A stretch of DNA of 64,000 nucleotides from Eutreptiella sp. 'Long Island Sound 2002' (GCA_964036045.1 OZ038389.1:37581998-37645997), one strand, 5' to 3'. Shown: positions 33,196 to 43,902, counted from the stretch's first letter. Translations and numbers: made by a program. Notes: generated from the letters alone by a model not told the origin.

Positions 33196-34272
33196 CTACT
33201 TTTTTGCCGTAGCTTCATCCTTCGGGGGATTCTCAGGAGAGCCTTGGACTTGAATGGACGGAATGGGAATGCTATTCGAATCCACGGCAACAGCTTGAAA
33301 AGTAGGACCATTTACAGAAGTAAAGGTACCAAGCGTCGGGACCCACGGTTCAATGGGAGATCGTCGGAAAGAAAACCACAGAGGACGTCCTGGGGCAACG
33401 TCTGCGATGTTCATTCGATCTTGGGGAGCATACGCTTTAAGCTCGATTTTCGCTGAGATGGCGGCATCAATTTTATTTTCGGTGTGACCCACCTTGGTAC
33501 GAACTTCACCCAAACCGGTTTCGAGGTCGGTCACACGGTCATCAAGAGATTTGGTGTCATCGACATCCATGTTACGCGGTCGGCTATCGGGGGAAGGAGG
33601 ACGGGTACGCTTAGCAGGATGCGTAGGGGCAGGAGAGTCCACAGCCGCTCTTTTGCCAGATGAGTCGATATTCAAATCAATCGGAGGATCACCAAGAATA
33701 ATCGGCAAAAGGGAAGAAGAGGGGCATTTTGGACCATCAAAAGCAGCAAAAGACATAGCTTTGTCACCATCCTTGCTGATCTTTAATCGCTGTAGAGCTG
33801 TATCACGGTCGTCCGACGTATTAAAACCAAGCAGCACCTCCTGGTTCTGGAAGTAGACGACGATGGCTCCGACTAACGAAGACTTCAATGTAGAGGCATC
33901 CTTTTCCGTAGTTTTTCGAGAGAGAGTAACACGGATACCAAATTTAATGTTGTAACGCAGCAAGTCATTAGCAAATTGAGGCAAAGCATCAGCGACCGCT
34001 TCACGGATACTACGCGCAAGAGAATCAGAAGTAGGGGTACCACTAGCAACAGCAACATTTTGTTGTAGAGGGCGAGAATTACGCAAAATACAAGCAGAAG
34101 TAGAATGACCAACTTCTCTTCCATGGAATTGGCAGAAATACTTCGGTTGGCCGTTGGGCCATACCCCAATAGAATCATCTTTGTTCATCGTAATAGATTG
34201 AACCGAAGAAGAATTTTGACGGGTACAGTCTTTGATCATGTGTCCAATTTGACCGCAGCCGAAACACTTCAT
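33196..34272 (-). CDS. Gag-like zinc-knuckle protein, element copy 2 (ORF1)
   Basis: 358 codons, intact, with both knuckles unchanged (CFGCGQIGHMIKDC and CQFHGREVGHSTSAC). It differs from copy 1 by a few substitutions, for example in ISKDGDKAMSFAAFDG, KVGHTENKI and GSPENPPKDE. It lies in the 5' body, directly after R3, so it would be the first ORF translated from a dimer-length transcript. Confidence 0.85.
   Translation of the reverse strand: MKCFGCGQIGHMIKDCTRQNSSSVQSITMNKDDSIGVWPNGQPKYFCQFHGREVGHSTSACILRNSRPLQQNVAVASGTPTSDSLARSIREAVADALPQFANDLLRYNIKFGIRVTLSRKTTEKDASTLKSSLVGAIVVYFQNQEVLLGFNTSDDRDTALQRLKISKDGDKAMSFAAFDGPKCPSSSLLPIILGDPPIDLNIDSSGKRAAVDSPAPTHPAKRTRPPSPDSRPRNMDVDDTKSLDDRVTDLETGLGEVRTKVGHTENKIDAAISAKIELKAYAPQDRMNIADVAPGRPLWFSFRRSPIEPWVPTLGTFTSVNGPTFQAVAVDSNSIPIPSIQVQGSPENPPKDEATAKK
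33199..33205 (-). promoter_or_regulatory. -1 ribosomal frameshift heptamer A AAA AAG, copy 2
   Basis: Same GCA AAA AAG TAG context as in copy 1. Confidence 0.72.
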
Positions 34273-34379
34273 TATGATAGTCAGAAAGCAAAACGAGCAA
34301 ATACGCGTCAAATTCGAGTGAGAGTGCCAATTGGATGAATCTTGTGGTGTAGGCGGCGAGTACTAACCGCTGCGCAAGA

Positions 34380-34689
34380 TACACACAATGCAGCAATGCA
34401 AAGAAAGAGACTTTCTCAACAAGAATTCATGTACCTGTAGTGTCGTCAATGAATAGTGTCAAAGGAGTGTATTGGAGTAAATGGAATGCAGGCATTGACT
34501 TCACTCAAGAGTTTCGGTCTCAAACATAAGAATGCATTGATTCAAGCAGTGACATCAGCGAGTCAACGTATGTATCACTGATACATTAGTCGGGTGAAGT
34601 CGTACTGACAAAACAGGGATTCTCCACAATACTAGTTGCAATCCTTTTCACAATCCTAATCCTTATCACACACACACACACACACACAC
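34380..34689 (-). repeat. R3, terminal repeat at the 5' end of the dimer
   Basis: R copy with the longest (CA)n, about 20 bp at 34668-34689, adjoining the R-like block of the neighbouring decayed element. One extra G in CATAAGAATGCATTG distinguishes it from R1 and R2. Confidence 0.9.
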
Positions 34690-34946
34690 GATGAGAACCG
34701 CGAGACAAGAACAGAGCAAAGAAAAGCGGTTGGAGAAACTCCTCAGCAACAGCAGGGCTGTCCTAGACGTCTTTCGGTCTGGCAAAGAGAGCGCACTGCA
34801 GGAGCGAATGTCCTTTCCTCGGTTTGAGTTGTTTGATGCCCTCCCTGCCCTGGCGACCTTAATCGATCCTTGGAGGAGTCCGTGTTCCAAATTGCCTAGA
34901 CATGCAAGATGTGGAAGATATTACTGCGTCGGGTGCAACCACCCAA
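34690..34946 (-). repeat. R-like block A of a second (CA)n-bounded element family
   Basis: About 257 bp between two (CA)n tracts (ending 34689, and 34947-34978). It is related to block B at 37042-37349: both begin GAYGAGAACCGCRA in plus orientation and share GTCCTAGACGTCTTTCGGTC / CCCTAGACGTCTTTCGGTCT and a GGAGGAGTYCGTG word. In the sense of the adjacent RT (minus) it sits just downstream, the same place R occupies in the dimer. Confidence 0.75.
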
Positions 34947-34979
<33 letters not shown>

Positions 34980-34984
34980 TGTGT

Positions 34985-36676
34985 CATAGATCGGCGCGCT
35001 GCCGCAGCAGGTGGATGTCAGCACACCATGCAGGTGTGTACCCTTCTGGCTGAAATTCCACTGAAACGACTTGGTCTGTGTATTGCTGGTCTTCCCAGCG
35101 GGCGTTTTTGTTCGGCCAGGAGACCAATCTTTTGCTTGCCTGTTGCTGCGTGCACGGCAGGTGGTGCGCTATTGCATACACCGCGTGCATAGTGTTTTCC
35201 GCGCCCCACAGGGATGCTGAGTACACACGGCGAACTGACTTGTGTAATGCATGCATTACCACCATTCGGGGGTATGTACTGGCCATCCTTAGCTGTGCCC
35301 ATGCCAGCGCGCTCAAACTTTGGGCTGCCCGTGTATTTTGCCAGGGGAGGGCTGCCGTGAGACTACCGATCAAAATAAAGGAGAGGTAGGAGCGGGGTGC
35401 ACGTGCCGGTGAAATCAGTAGCATGCCATGTCTCACATACCTCTTGGACCAGGTTAGTAGTGGACCCTGCATTCAGGTTGCAAGCAAGTAGAATATTGTC
35501 TCTGAAGTGGCAGAGATTGAACCACATTTGACCCCTGGACCAGAACACGTACCCTTCCTCTGACACCTAAAGGTTCCCCTAGCCCCTGAGTTTCTTGCCC
35601 TGTCGCTTCACACGCCAGAGGGTATGGAGGTCTGCCGACCGGGCTGAAAATGGGCCCCCCATCGGTATACTAGTTGTCCTATTCCAGAGTGTCCCCACAG
35701 CTTGCAGCGTATTGTTGTGCAGTAGCTGAAACTTGAGCAGACGGCTGAGCATTTCATGGGGCAAACGCCAAACCCTCGTGTTTGTTGCTATCCCTGCACG
35801 GTCCAGCTTCGGGGTGTCCTTGTTGATGCACCAGTGCATTTCTTTCTAGTGCCATTTGCATTTCTTGTACAGCCAGTGTGAGGCCTCCGAAAATGCTTGT
35901 ATGACGGCATCTGGGTGTATGTCGTCAAACTGTTTTTTGCAGTCCATTTCCGTTAGGGACCGCGCGCCCTTGCGGGCAACGAAGTGCAGCCGCCCTAAGA
36001 CCTGCTTTGCGTCCGCACACTGGAAGTTGTGTGGTAATTCTGTTTGTAGCATCCGTAACATACAGGTGAATGCCCGCGCCGACATTCGCAGTAGGGCACG
36101 GTTCAGGATGGGGGTGGGTGATGCAGAATTTCCCCTGAACACCCATTTACCCGTGCGCAGTGATTTGGCCTTTGCCAAGACGTACAAAATGCATAGTTTA
36201 CCATGCTTGCTACGCACTTGCTAGCTGCATGTCTGTGATTGCCTTACTAATGCTCTCATCCCACTGCGCATTGGTCCAGCCTGCGGTTGAGAAATTTTCG
36301 TTTTTCATGAATTCTGTAACCTTATCCCAAATCCATGCGGAGCAGAAGCCCCACGGGTGTCCTGCGCCCTAATCCACCACCCTCACGTATTGAAACCGGG
36401 CGACGAACTGCGACAGGATTTGGAGTTGACGCAAGAGGTTATCGGATTCGGGAAACAGGGATTGGGGAAGGAGGACATCGAGGTTGGGGGCAGGTACGGA
36501 GAGGTGTGTGCAAAAGTCTATAATCCCGTTGACGGCCCGGTCTCGCGCCCTTTTTGCTGGCACCAGCACTGGATCATTTGGTCTGAGGGCACCGTGTCCC
36601 CCCACATTGAGGTGTAGCGGCACTAGGGCTGCATGTCCATCAATACCCAGCACCGCACTGAATTCGCTGGCCCTTG
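34985..36676 (-). pseudogene. Decayed RT element fragment A (FRDN family)
   Basis: Minus-strand coding remnant bounded by (CA)n at 36677-36706 and 34947-34978. In sense order: a segment around HLSVPAPNLDVLLPQSLFPE; RT N-terminal blocks (36217-35846) with motif A EMDCKKQFDDIHPDA; motif B TSIPMGGPFSARSADLHTLW (35579-35839); motif C FRDNILLACNL (about 35480-35520); and a C-terminal domain (AALPWQNTRAAQSLSALAWA ... WCADIHLLRQRADL) ending right before the microsatellite. At least four frame changes make it non-functional. It is related to fragments B and C and only distantly to the dimer. Confidence 0.75.
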
Positions 36677-36677
36677 A

Positions 36678-36706
<29 letters not shown>
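36677..36706. repeat. (CA)n microsatellite at the 5' border of fragment A
   Basis: About 15 CA units. Together with the tract at 34947-34978 it brackets fragment A, consistent with insertion into (CA)n. Confidence 0.95.
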
Positions 36707-36708
<2 letters not shown>

Positions 36709-37041
36709 CGGAAAATACCCAAACCCCACACCCTGCGCTACAAGTGATTGTGCAAGTAGAACAGCGCGGAACGTATGGGTGGACCCTCCGGCAGACTTCC
36801 GCTGTTTGATAGGGCCATTGACCAAACTCACTCGGAGGCAAACAACAGAAATATGTGGGAGAGTCCTGTCCGCTGCGTGTCATGAGCTTCGTTATCAAGG
36901 TGAGTGGAACTACACTGCGGTGGGATGCAGTGGGAACAGGGGACATGCCTGCGCGTGCACACACACATACACAAACACAAACACGCGAGTGCATGCAAAC
37001 ACACACACATACACACACATGCGTGCACGCACCCACACACA
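36707..37041 (-). pseudogene. Short coding-like remnant plus degenerate CA repeats
   Basis: 36710-36955 has a minus-strand frame with non-repetitive peptide (SHRSVVPLTLITKLMTRSGQ, then FGQWPYQTAEVCRRVHPYVP). It may be the 5' part of another truncated element. 36957-37040 is imperfect (CA)n/(CACACAAA)n, the outer repeat of block B. Confidence 0.4.
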
Positions 37042-37348
37042 CGACGAGAACCGCAAACAAGAATAGAGTACGAAAGGCGGTGAAAGAAAACTCCTCAAGA
37101 GCTGCAGAGCAGCCCTAGACGTCTTTCGGTCTGGAAGCAAGGTCGGCAATGTGCAGTGCAGGGCAATATCATGTCTTAGTGGCGCTTCCAACCCTTGCCC
37201 TCGCCTTTGACCAGAAGTGCATCCGTGGAGGAGTTCGTGCTCTGATTTTACCTACGCAGTGCAACCGATGGAGATGTAATGAGGAGGGAAGATGTCTCTA
37301 ATTCCTAAAACCAATCTTCAAAATTCTGTGTTGGATGCCCCCACCCAA

Positions 37349-37349
<1 letters not shown>
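37042..37349 (-). repeat. R-like block B
   Basis: Homologous to block A (34690-34946) and likewise flanked by CA repeats on both sides (36957-37040 and 37350-37408). The order RT, (TG)n, R-like block, (TG)n is reproduced. Confidence 0.75.

Positions 37350-37408
<59 letters not shown>
37350..37408. repeat. Longest (CA)n tract in the window
   Basis: About 29 uninterrupted CA units between block B and RT fragment B. Confidence 0.97.
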
Positions 37409-37413
<5 letters not shown>

Positions 37414-38332
37414 GCCGCCGCTGTCAGGTGGCGGCCGCCCGCAGCTGAAGTAAGTGGAGGTCAACACAGAGTGTCGGTTGATACCCCGAGGGCTGTACAA
37501 TTGTGGGAATAACGGCATCGGTGTATTTGTCCACCTGCTAGTGAGCGTTTCGGAAGAGCCAGTGAATTAGTCAGCTCACAATGTGTGCCTGGGGGCAGGG
37601 CTGATGGTGTGTGAGTGCATACACCGCGCGCATAGTGTTTTCCGCACTCCAAGGTGAGGCTCAGTACACACGGCACACTGATTTGTGCATCGTGCGCATC
37701 ACCATCATATGGTCGTAGTCGCTGGACATTGCAAAATGGGCCCATGCTAGGGCAGAGATAATTTGGGCGGACCAGGTGTATTGCCATGGCAGTGCAGCCG
37801 TGAGATTGCTTGAAAAAATGCAAGCAAGGTATTCCGGGGCCGCCCTTTGCGGGGTAATGAGGGGTTTACCGTAGCAGAGGCACAAGCTGTCGGCCAGTGC
37901 TGAGGGGTGGGCTGAAGCAACACCGACACCGCCCCCCACCGTCATGCTAATGCCTGGCGCCCGAACAGTGTGGCCTAGGCAGTCCCCCGCGCATCGTCCC
38001 ACACCCCCGTCGGTACAAGGGCACAGGACTTCCAGATTCCAGATTTTCGACAGTGTGTCGGCGACCATTTGCACCATCTATGTGTCTGCTCTGGGGGTAG
38101 GTTAAAGGCAAACAGGATGTTATCACGGAACTGGCACAGGCTGGACCACAGGTTCCCCTGTTGCCAGTAGATATACCCTTCCTCGCTCACCTGCAGTGAA
38201 CCCCAGTCACGGAGCCGTTTTCCTGCCTTCTTTACACGCCACAAGGTGTGCAGGTCAGCACTCTGGGCGGAAAACGGTCCGCCCATGGGGATACTGGTAT
38301 TACGGCGCAAAAGGCCCCCCATCACAAACAAT

Positions 38333-38334
<2 letters not shown>
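37409..38334 (-). pseudogene. Decayed RT element fragment B (FRDN family)
   Basis: Bounded by (CA)n at 38335-38365 and 37350-37408. In sense order: motif B TSIPMGGPFSAQSADLHTLW, motif C FRDNILFAFNL, a Cys-containing segment (SKIWNLEVLCPC...CAGDC), and a C-terminal domain (NLTAALPWQYTWSAQIISAL ... MHKSVCRVY) aligned with fragment A. Three frames are needed to follow it. The 5' truncation lies just before motif B. The C-terminal residues end immediately before (TG)n, as in fragment A and the dimer. Confidence 0.75.
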
Positions 38335-38365
<31 letters not shown>

Positions 38366-38367
<2 letters not shown>

Positions 38368-39247
38368 ATATGCGACAAACAGCAACTGGGCGAAAGCAGC
38401 AAATTGTTCAGTAGCCCATCAAGTGCAAGAAGAATAAGTAAATCACCAGAAGAATGAGTACTCACACATTAGGGGCCTTTTTGCAACGAGGGAAAGAGGG
38501 CGAAGGCCGGCGGCTCTAGTGTGCAGTGCAAATGCAAAATTGCACCAGCACAGCGCCCGATGAGCGCAAAAATGAGCATTTGAAACCCGTCGGTCATACG
38601 ATCACCAATCCGCACCCGCTGCACGCTGCATATGTTGAATGCTCACTACTACCACTAAGGCACAAGGTTGCAGAGCAACAAAATCAGAATCAAAAGCTCT
38701 CCGGTGACATTGCCATAGGAGCCTTTCGCTCTGACACAAGAGGTACCCTGAAGTTATCAATGCCAAGGGCTCGATCAACCGGCACGACGGAAACTAACCT
38801 ACACATGTCAGACGCATCACTAGAATGTCTCATTCTTCGCCCAGAGCCCCCCTCCCCCCGGTGGGCACCCTAGCCCCCCGAACTGGGACCTGCGCATTCC
38901 GTAGCGAGTGACCTCAATACACCCGCATCACACGACCAGTCACCACACCAATCACTGCACGCTGACACATGAGGGATGTGCCGGGACGCGTACATGCCAC
39001 GATGCCACATTGCATGGAGTCGCACCCAACTTCATAAATCAGTCATAGAAAAAGATAAATCCCGTGGTAATTTGGGTGCAATGAAGGCAAACCATTGCGG
39101 GGTAAGCTTAATATCCCTGTGTGTCTTAGACATCACTCGATTCACTGCACACACCATGGCTGAGCACACGGCGAACAAGGGATATTTGGACAAAACCGCC
39201 ACCTTTAACCACAATAGACATCACAGGCCACTCCATGGCAGGGGGTT
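38366..39247. other. No gene recognised
   Basis: Unique-looking sequence downstream of the (CA)n at 38335-38365. Open frames are short and without motif. Confidence 0.4.
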
Positions 39248-40754
39248 TTAGAGTGTACCAATGAAAATGGTCTCGATGCGGTGCTGACCACGGGCCCAAA
39301 AAATCCGAACATGGATTCTCATTTTCAGCTGCCACTGGGCACCCAGTGCATTACGGGGGGCAAAAACCAACGTATCTTCATCACCAACGTGAATGGCAAC
39401 GCCCATGGCAGTGATGGACCGTTTCTTACATGTGCCGTTGCACACGTGTGTCGGGTCTTTCGCTCTACAATCACAAAGGACGTACAAATTCCATATTTTC
39501 TCGAGCGCCTGGCAGACCGGGCACATCACCGACTCAGATTCAGGGTCTTTAGCGGCTACCACCGGATTATCACAAAAATGTTGGAGCGCGACCACTGCTC
39601 TATCATTACTCCACTGGGCAACACCGCCCTCGGTACGTGCAAAATTGCCCAATTCTTGTAAAAATTTGAACCAATTTTCTTTTCACATCCATACAAAATG
39701 CACCCACCCCTGTTGAACGGGGCCTGAACAAACGGGCAACCATCAACACAAACCGTGGGGGAAGAGGATGACACATTCAGACATATGCATATGCCTGGCA
39801 GCGGCCAAGTGGTCTCCAAGCCCGTGTCAGACAGCCCATCTGGGGGCACGGCCATGTCCCACCCTGCCACACCTACATCATTGTTCAAATGCCCTGCTAC
39901 TGGGACACACACAACGGCAAACGGACACACAAACAAACACATGCCCTTACACACAAGCACGTGCGCATGCACACACACACACAAAGATGCCAAGCAAATG
40001 TATGAAACACCAGCAAAGCTTCTCAACATGCATTGTAGCTGCACTAGCACCAATAGGAAAAAGGAGGTAAAGGAGGTTTTCCTTACTCCCCCGCAGACCT
40101 CACACTGGAAGTGGAGGTGTCTACGGGGGCGCTGGTCTGCAAACTCCAACAGACTATCCTAACAAGGCATAACAGACTGTACAGACAGCTGACTGAGGAC
40201 TGACACGCGAACACTTGACTGGAATGTATGTGCATGTGTCTGAGAGGGCAGCAGCCATGATATTCGTTAAACTATCCTTGCAGGCTGGCCCCTGCTCTAT
40301 CAGGCACTCGACATGCAACACACAGGCCATGGAGCAGGAACCATGGGGTACGGGTCCAAGACATGACGCTGGCTGGGACAAATCCCCTGCCGCGCATAAT
40401 CCCCAGCCCCTCGGGATGGGGAAGAGCTGTTGGCAGTATTTTGACAACGAAGTATATGGACCCGGGGTTCAGGTGGCATCTTTCACTGGGGTGGCAGCAT
40501 TCTGCACAGTCAACAAGACCACGTCCCAGTCTCGGCACACATAACACACAGTTGAACCAAGGTGAGGGGCGGAAACCGGATTTCACAGAAGTACGAAATG
40601 CCAAATACTTGATGGAATCGGCCTCCAGGACGTTGAACTCCCGCTCTAACGTGTACTGCACAGCATCCCACATCCAAATTGTATGTTCCCTGCGCAGCAC
40701 AGGCAATCCCGAATACACATCACACATCCCACATCCTTCCGCGCGCCCCTTCAT
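39248..40754 (-). pseudogene. Possible third fragment (C) of the FRDN-type RT family
   Basis: 39248-39652 contains LEKIWNLYVLCDC...CNGTCKKRS, which aligns with LSKIWNLEVLCPC...CAGDCLGHT of fragment B and continues with a similar-length segment (GVAIHVGDEDTLVFAPRNAL). The upstream frame at 40272-40754 (EREFNVLEADSIKYLAFRTS, then Cys-rich sequence) may belong to it, but I could not align it. The degenerate CA-rich stretch at 39905-39985 lies inside. Confidence 0.4.
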
Positions 40755-41017
40755 ACACAGGAAGCAGGGAGTGCGGGAGCACCGGGAATGTCAGGTGCTG
40801 ACAGAGTGAGTGACGGAGCGTGCGGACGGGTGGGAGGGGGCGTGCTGACGGTGATCAAGATCGTTTGTGTTCAACCAATCGACCAGGACCAGGGGAGGAA
40901 CAGTGCAGTTTTGTGTGTTACGAGTGAATGGCTCATCCCACTGCTCGTCGTGGCAGCAGGACCGCCCTCGTGGCGTCCACATTCCTGGCAGCGCAGACTA
41001 CCCATGTGGCCGTGACC

Positions 41018-41168
41018 ATGAGGCGGCCCCAGAGGCGGTTAGGCAGGCGGTTGGAGGAGTTTGCCAAAGCAGTTGGGGGCGGTTACTGTCGGTTACAAAT
41101 GCCATTGAGCCTGGCACTTGCTGTGAGGGAGACAGTGGCTGGGCATAAGCTGGGTGCCCTGAAGGTGG
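41018..41168 (+). repeat. Third copy of the MITE-like core, without terminal inverted repeats
   Basis: Shares GAGGCGGCCCCAGARGC, GGTTACAAATGCCATTGAG and GGGAGACAGTGGCTGGGC with the two complete copies at 43.1 and 43.9 kb. It lacks the GGATGCAT ends, so it is either truncated or a relative of the source. Confidence 0.7.
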
Positions 41169-41214
41169 GGGGTGGGGGGACCTCGACTGTGAAGTCGGGA
41201 CGGTGCTCTCCACC

Positions 41215-41312
41215 ACATCTGATGTGGTAACTGTCACACAGGGCCCTGGGGTGCCGCATCCCCAAGTGTGACACATCGGCGGTGCACAGCATGTTCAGGC
41301 GTTTGGCCGCTT
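41215..41312 (-). repeat. Short duplicated segment, partner at 42848-42918
   Basis: The two share CACAGGGCCCTGGGGTGCC / CACAGGCCCGCGGGGTCCC and AACATCAGCGGTGCGCAGGC / CACATCGGCGGTGCACAGCA. The minus-strand peptides are similar (LCTADVSHLGMRHPRALC against LRTADVEHLAKRDPAGLC), which hints at an ancestral coding segment. Confidence 0.5.
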
Positions 41313-41878
41313 TTGGGGGAAACATGGGGTGGCTTGGCACTGCGGCCCGTGGGCAGGGCCTCCCGGTGTCTTGTATGGGGAGGGGCCGAGCCAGCAGAAC
41401 CTCAGAAACCCGCCTGGGGCCACGCTCGGGGACCCGGTCGTTACAGCCGATGGTCCACCGGCTGAGGGCACGCCTCTGTGTGTTTTACTGTTTGTGTGGG
41501 TGCCATCAAGGCTGAGTGGGGACGCCGGTTGCTACTTCCGGGGGTACTCACTTGTTCGCCTTTTGAGGAGGGAATCGTCCGCGCGTGGATTGGGGGGGTT
41601 TGGTTGGTTGACCACCCAATGGGTTGAGGGTGAAGGCGGTGGGTTCCAAAAGTTGCGAGAGGTGGGGGGCCCATGACACCACCGTAACAATGTCCCCGAT
41701 GTTGGAACTACCTTCCCCTGCCGGCATCATGACTGTTGGGGGCTGGCTTGGCATTTTGCCTCCCCTCGGGCACATATCTACTTGACTGGGAGGGGAGGGT
41801 TTTCCCTGCGGTGGCGGGGGGGGGGGTCCCGGGCGGTGCTGATGCTGCGCGTGCGACACCGCACGTGGGCGTGCGGTT

Positions 41879-42006
41879 TTATTCCCGTTTTTTTTTAGCG
41901 TCTGGGGCGTCCGCAGAGCCCAAAGCGCAAAACACATTCACCTTCTTGGCATTGTTGAGGGGGTCGGGGGCGGGGCGGGTCCAATCCAGGTACTGACCCA
42001 TGGCCT
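41879..42006 (-). CDS. Possible terminal exon of a minus-strand gene
   Basis: From a CAG acceptor (42007-42009) the frame reads to a TAA stop at 41879-41881 and gives a lysine-rich, non-repetitive C-terminus (GQYLDWTRPAPDPLNNAKKV ... SADAPDAKKKRE). GC-rich third positions match the WD40 exons upstream on the same strand. It could be the last exon of that gene or of another; no domain recognised. Confidence 0.35.
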
Positions 42007-43130
42007 CTGTTGTTGAACGGTTTCCCCGGTCGCTGCTACGCCCCTCTCCCCATCAGTTTCCCTCCCAGAGCCCCTGCCCAGTGCAGCTCACTGCACCTCC
42101 TGAGGCTTCAGAACCGCCGGTTCCGGCTGCCGGTGGGTGCGGGTGCCGCGACCGTGTCCCAGAGATTTCCCTGGGCCCTCCCCGGCTCGCACTCCGGGTC
42201 AGTGGCCCCCTGTACGACGCTGCGTGTTTGCTTCGGTGGGGGGGGGGGGGGGGCAGAATGACAGAGTTGGTTTGCCGGTTAACACATGGTCTTGTCTCCG
42301 GACGTAGCTAAGAGGGGGGGGGGGGGGTTGGCAAGGATGTCCGTTTGCCGTGGTGCTGCTCCGCCATGGCGGACAGGGGACTGTGTCGTTGTGGTGTTGC
42401 TGCTGCGGGGGGGGGGGGGGGGCACCCCGAAGGCTGAATCAGTGGGCCCGTTGGTACTCCCGGGGGTACCCACGGCTCTGGGGTTTCAGGAGTTGTCTGC
42501 ATCGTGTGCCCACTGCCCGTGGGGCACAGTATGTTCAGTAGGTGAGGGGGGGGAACAGGTGTCCCTCCGCTCACACGTGCTGCTGCTGTCCCATGGCGTC
42601 CCTCCCACGCCGGCGTCGGCAATGCTTCCCTGTCAGTCCCCAAAACAGTGGGGGTTTGGGGGGCCCAAACCCCCCAACCCCCTTACACCCCTGCATCCCC
42701 CCCCCCAAGGGCAGCAACCAAAGTGGTCTAACAGCGGGGGCGACAACACTATTCCGGCAAGAAACACGTGGCGCTGGGACGGCGCTTTGCGGCGCCTTGG
42801 GGCTCTTTGTGTGAAGGAGCGGGACACGGAGGGCTCTCTCCACTGCGGTGGTGATCAGTCTAACACAGGCCCGCGGGGTCCCTCTTCGCCAAGTGTTCAA
42901 CATCAGCGGTGCGCAGGCATTTTGCCTTTCGGGGACGAGCAGGGGCCTGGCGCTGTGGGCGGCGGTGGCTGGACTGCTGGTTTCGGGGGCTGTGGAGGGG
43001 TGGTTTCTCCCTCACACAGCAGCGTGTGGTGCTTTGCGGTGTCCGTGCTACCCTCCCCCCCCCACACACACACCACAACCCACGGACCCAGTCCCCTTTC
43101 GGCGCGAAGAGTGGCGGGGTGGGGGTGAGG
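42007..43130. other. Poly(G)-rich, probably intronic or intergenic DNA
   Basis: Runs of 14-17 G occur at 42238-42254, 42312-42328 and 42407-42423. It holds the second copy of the 41.2-kb segment (42848-42918) and several CCCCCC tracts. No convincing exon seen. Confidence 0.45.
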
Positions 43131-43137
43131 GGTGGGT

Positions 43138-43347
43138 GCCAGGGATGCATTAGAAGGGAGAGGACCTTGGAGGCGGACCCAAAAGCGGTTAGACAGGCGG
43201 TTGGAGGAGGTTGTCAAAGCGGCTCGGGGCGGTTACTGTCGGTTACAAATGCCATTGAGCCTGGCATTTGGCGTCAGGGAGACAGTGGCTGGGCGTAAGC
43301 TGGGCGCGCTGGAGGGGGGGGGTCCCCCCTTCCAGTGCATCCCTGGC
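43138..43347 (+). mobile_element. MITE-like element, copy 1
   Basis: About 210 bp bounded by inverted repeats CCAGGGATGCATTAGAAGG (43139-43157) and CCTTCCAGTGCATCCCTGG (43328-43346), matching in 17 of 19 positions plus one extra G/C pair outside. GGGT lies directly outside both ends, a possible 4-bp target duplication. The interior (GGTTACTGTCGGTTACAAAT etc.) matches copy 2 and the 41.0-kb relative. No transposase is encoded, so it would be non-autonomous. It lies in the presumed intron downstream of the WD40 exon at 43428-43642. Confidence 0.72.
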
Positions 43348-43427
43348 GGGTGCTGTTCACCAACAGGTCGCTGCGCTCATTTGTGTGGCGGGACCCCCCC
43401 CCTGTCCTCTCCAGTCCCCCGCTTCAC

Positions 43428-43642
43428 GTCTCTCGATTGCAAAGCCGTCCGTCCGGGAGGACGCGGCCCAGTGGCCACAAACAATACCTCGAATCCAAGC
43501 GGCCGGCGATGCTGACCACATAATCCCCCAACGGCGTATGGTACACTTTGCTCATGGGGCAAGGGGTGTTGATGCAGCCACGCTCACGAAACTTGGCCGG
43601 GCTCCCACTGAAATTGACTTCCCAGAAGCGAATCAGATTGTC
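43428..43642 (-). CDS. WD40 gene, exon 5 seen (blade 5 end and blade 6)
   Basis: Begins at a CAG acceptor (43643-43645) with the codons for DNLIRFWEVNF, a textbook WD strand. It continues with a stretch (VYHTPLGDYVVSIAG...LDSRYCLWPLG) that fits the next blade. Joined to the exon at 46292-46417 in phase 0 it completes ELITCGQ-DNLIRFWEV. The 3' limit is uncertain: a GTGAAG donor at 43422-43427 keeps the YCLWPL strand, while a GTATTG at 43482-43487 would drop it. The order of motifs resembles WDR59/Sea3 (GATOR2/SEA complex, TORC1 amino-acid signalling at the lysosome/vacuole), where SQDNSVKFWD occupies the same place. Confidence 0.62.
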
Positions 43643-43902
43643 CTGTGTTCCAGCGGCAAAAGGGGATTGCACACTCTGCTCAGGGCGGGTCGTGGTGTGT
43701 CGCAGAGGTCAAGTGCCTATCGTGCAGTCCCGCAGCACCTCTGACACTCTGCGAGACTCTAGCGCTACGACCGTGCCTCTACGTCCCGCTGCACCTAGCC
43801 TCTGCCACTGCCCACGCCTGTCCAACATCTGTCGACCTTGCGGAATCCTCTGTCGTCCCCTCCGATCCCACATCCCCCTCTGACAACTCCCCGACACTCT
43901 CC

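Larger units (their letters stand above)
21659..34689 (-). mobile_element. Head-to-tail dimer of a 6.36-kb Penelope-like retroelement with three R repeats
   Basis: Two bodies (21965-28020 and 28325-34380) match base for base at an offset of 6359 bp apart from scattered differences. Three ~0.3-kb R copies lie before, between and after them. In sense (minus) order: (TG)n, R3, body 2, (TG)n, R2, body 1, (TG)n, R1, (TG)n. Each body encodes a zinc-knuckle ORF, an endonuclease-RT ORF and an RT 3' frame. No protease, integrase or RNase H motif was seen. GIY-YIG-like plus RT domains, tandem copies with pseudo-LTRs and insertion in (CA)n fit Penelope-like elements, in particular the group with the endonuclease N-terminal to the RT. 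Alternative: an unusual non-LTR element. Confidence 0.8.

Noticed and set aside
21659-34689. LTR retrotransposon interpretation of the R-body-R-body-R arrangement
   Set aside because: No protease, RNase H, integrase, primer-binding site or TG...CA LTR ends with target duplication; R is bordered by (TG)n instead.
40998-41276. Minus-strand Cys/Trp peptide at 41.0-41.3 kb as a gene
   Set aside because: It spans the MITE core and a duplicated segment and has no downstream continuation; kept only as a repeat.
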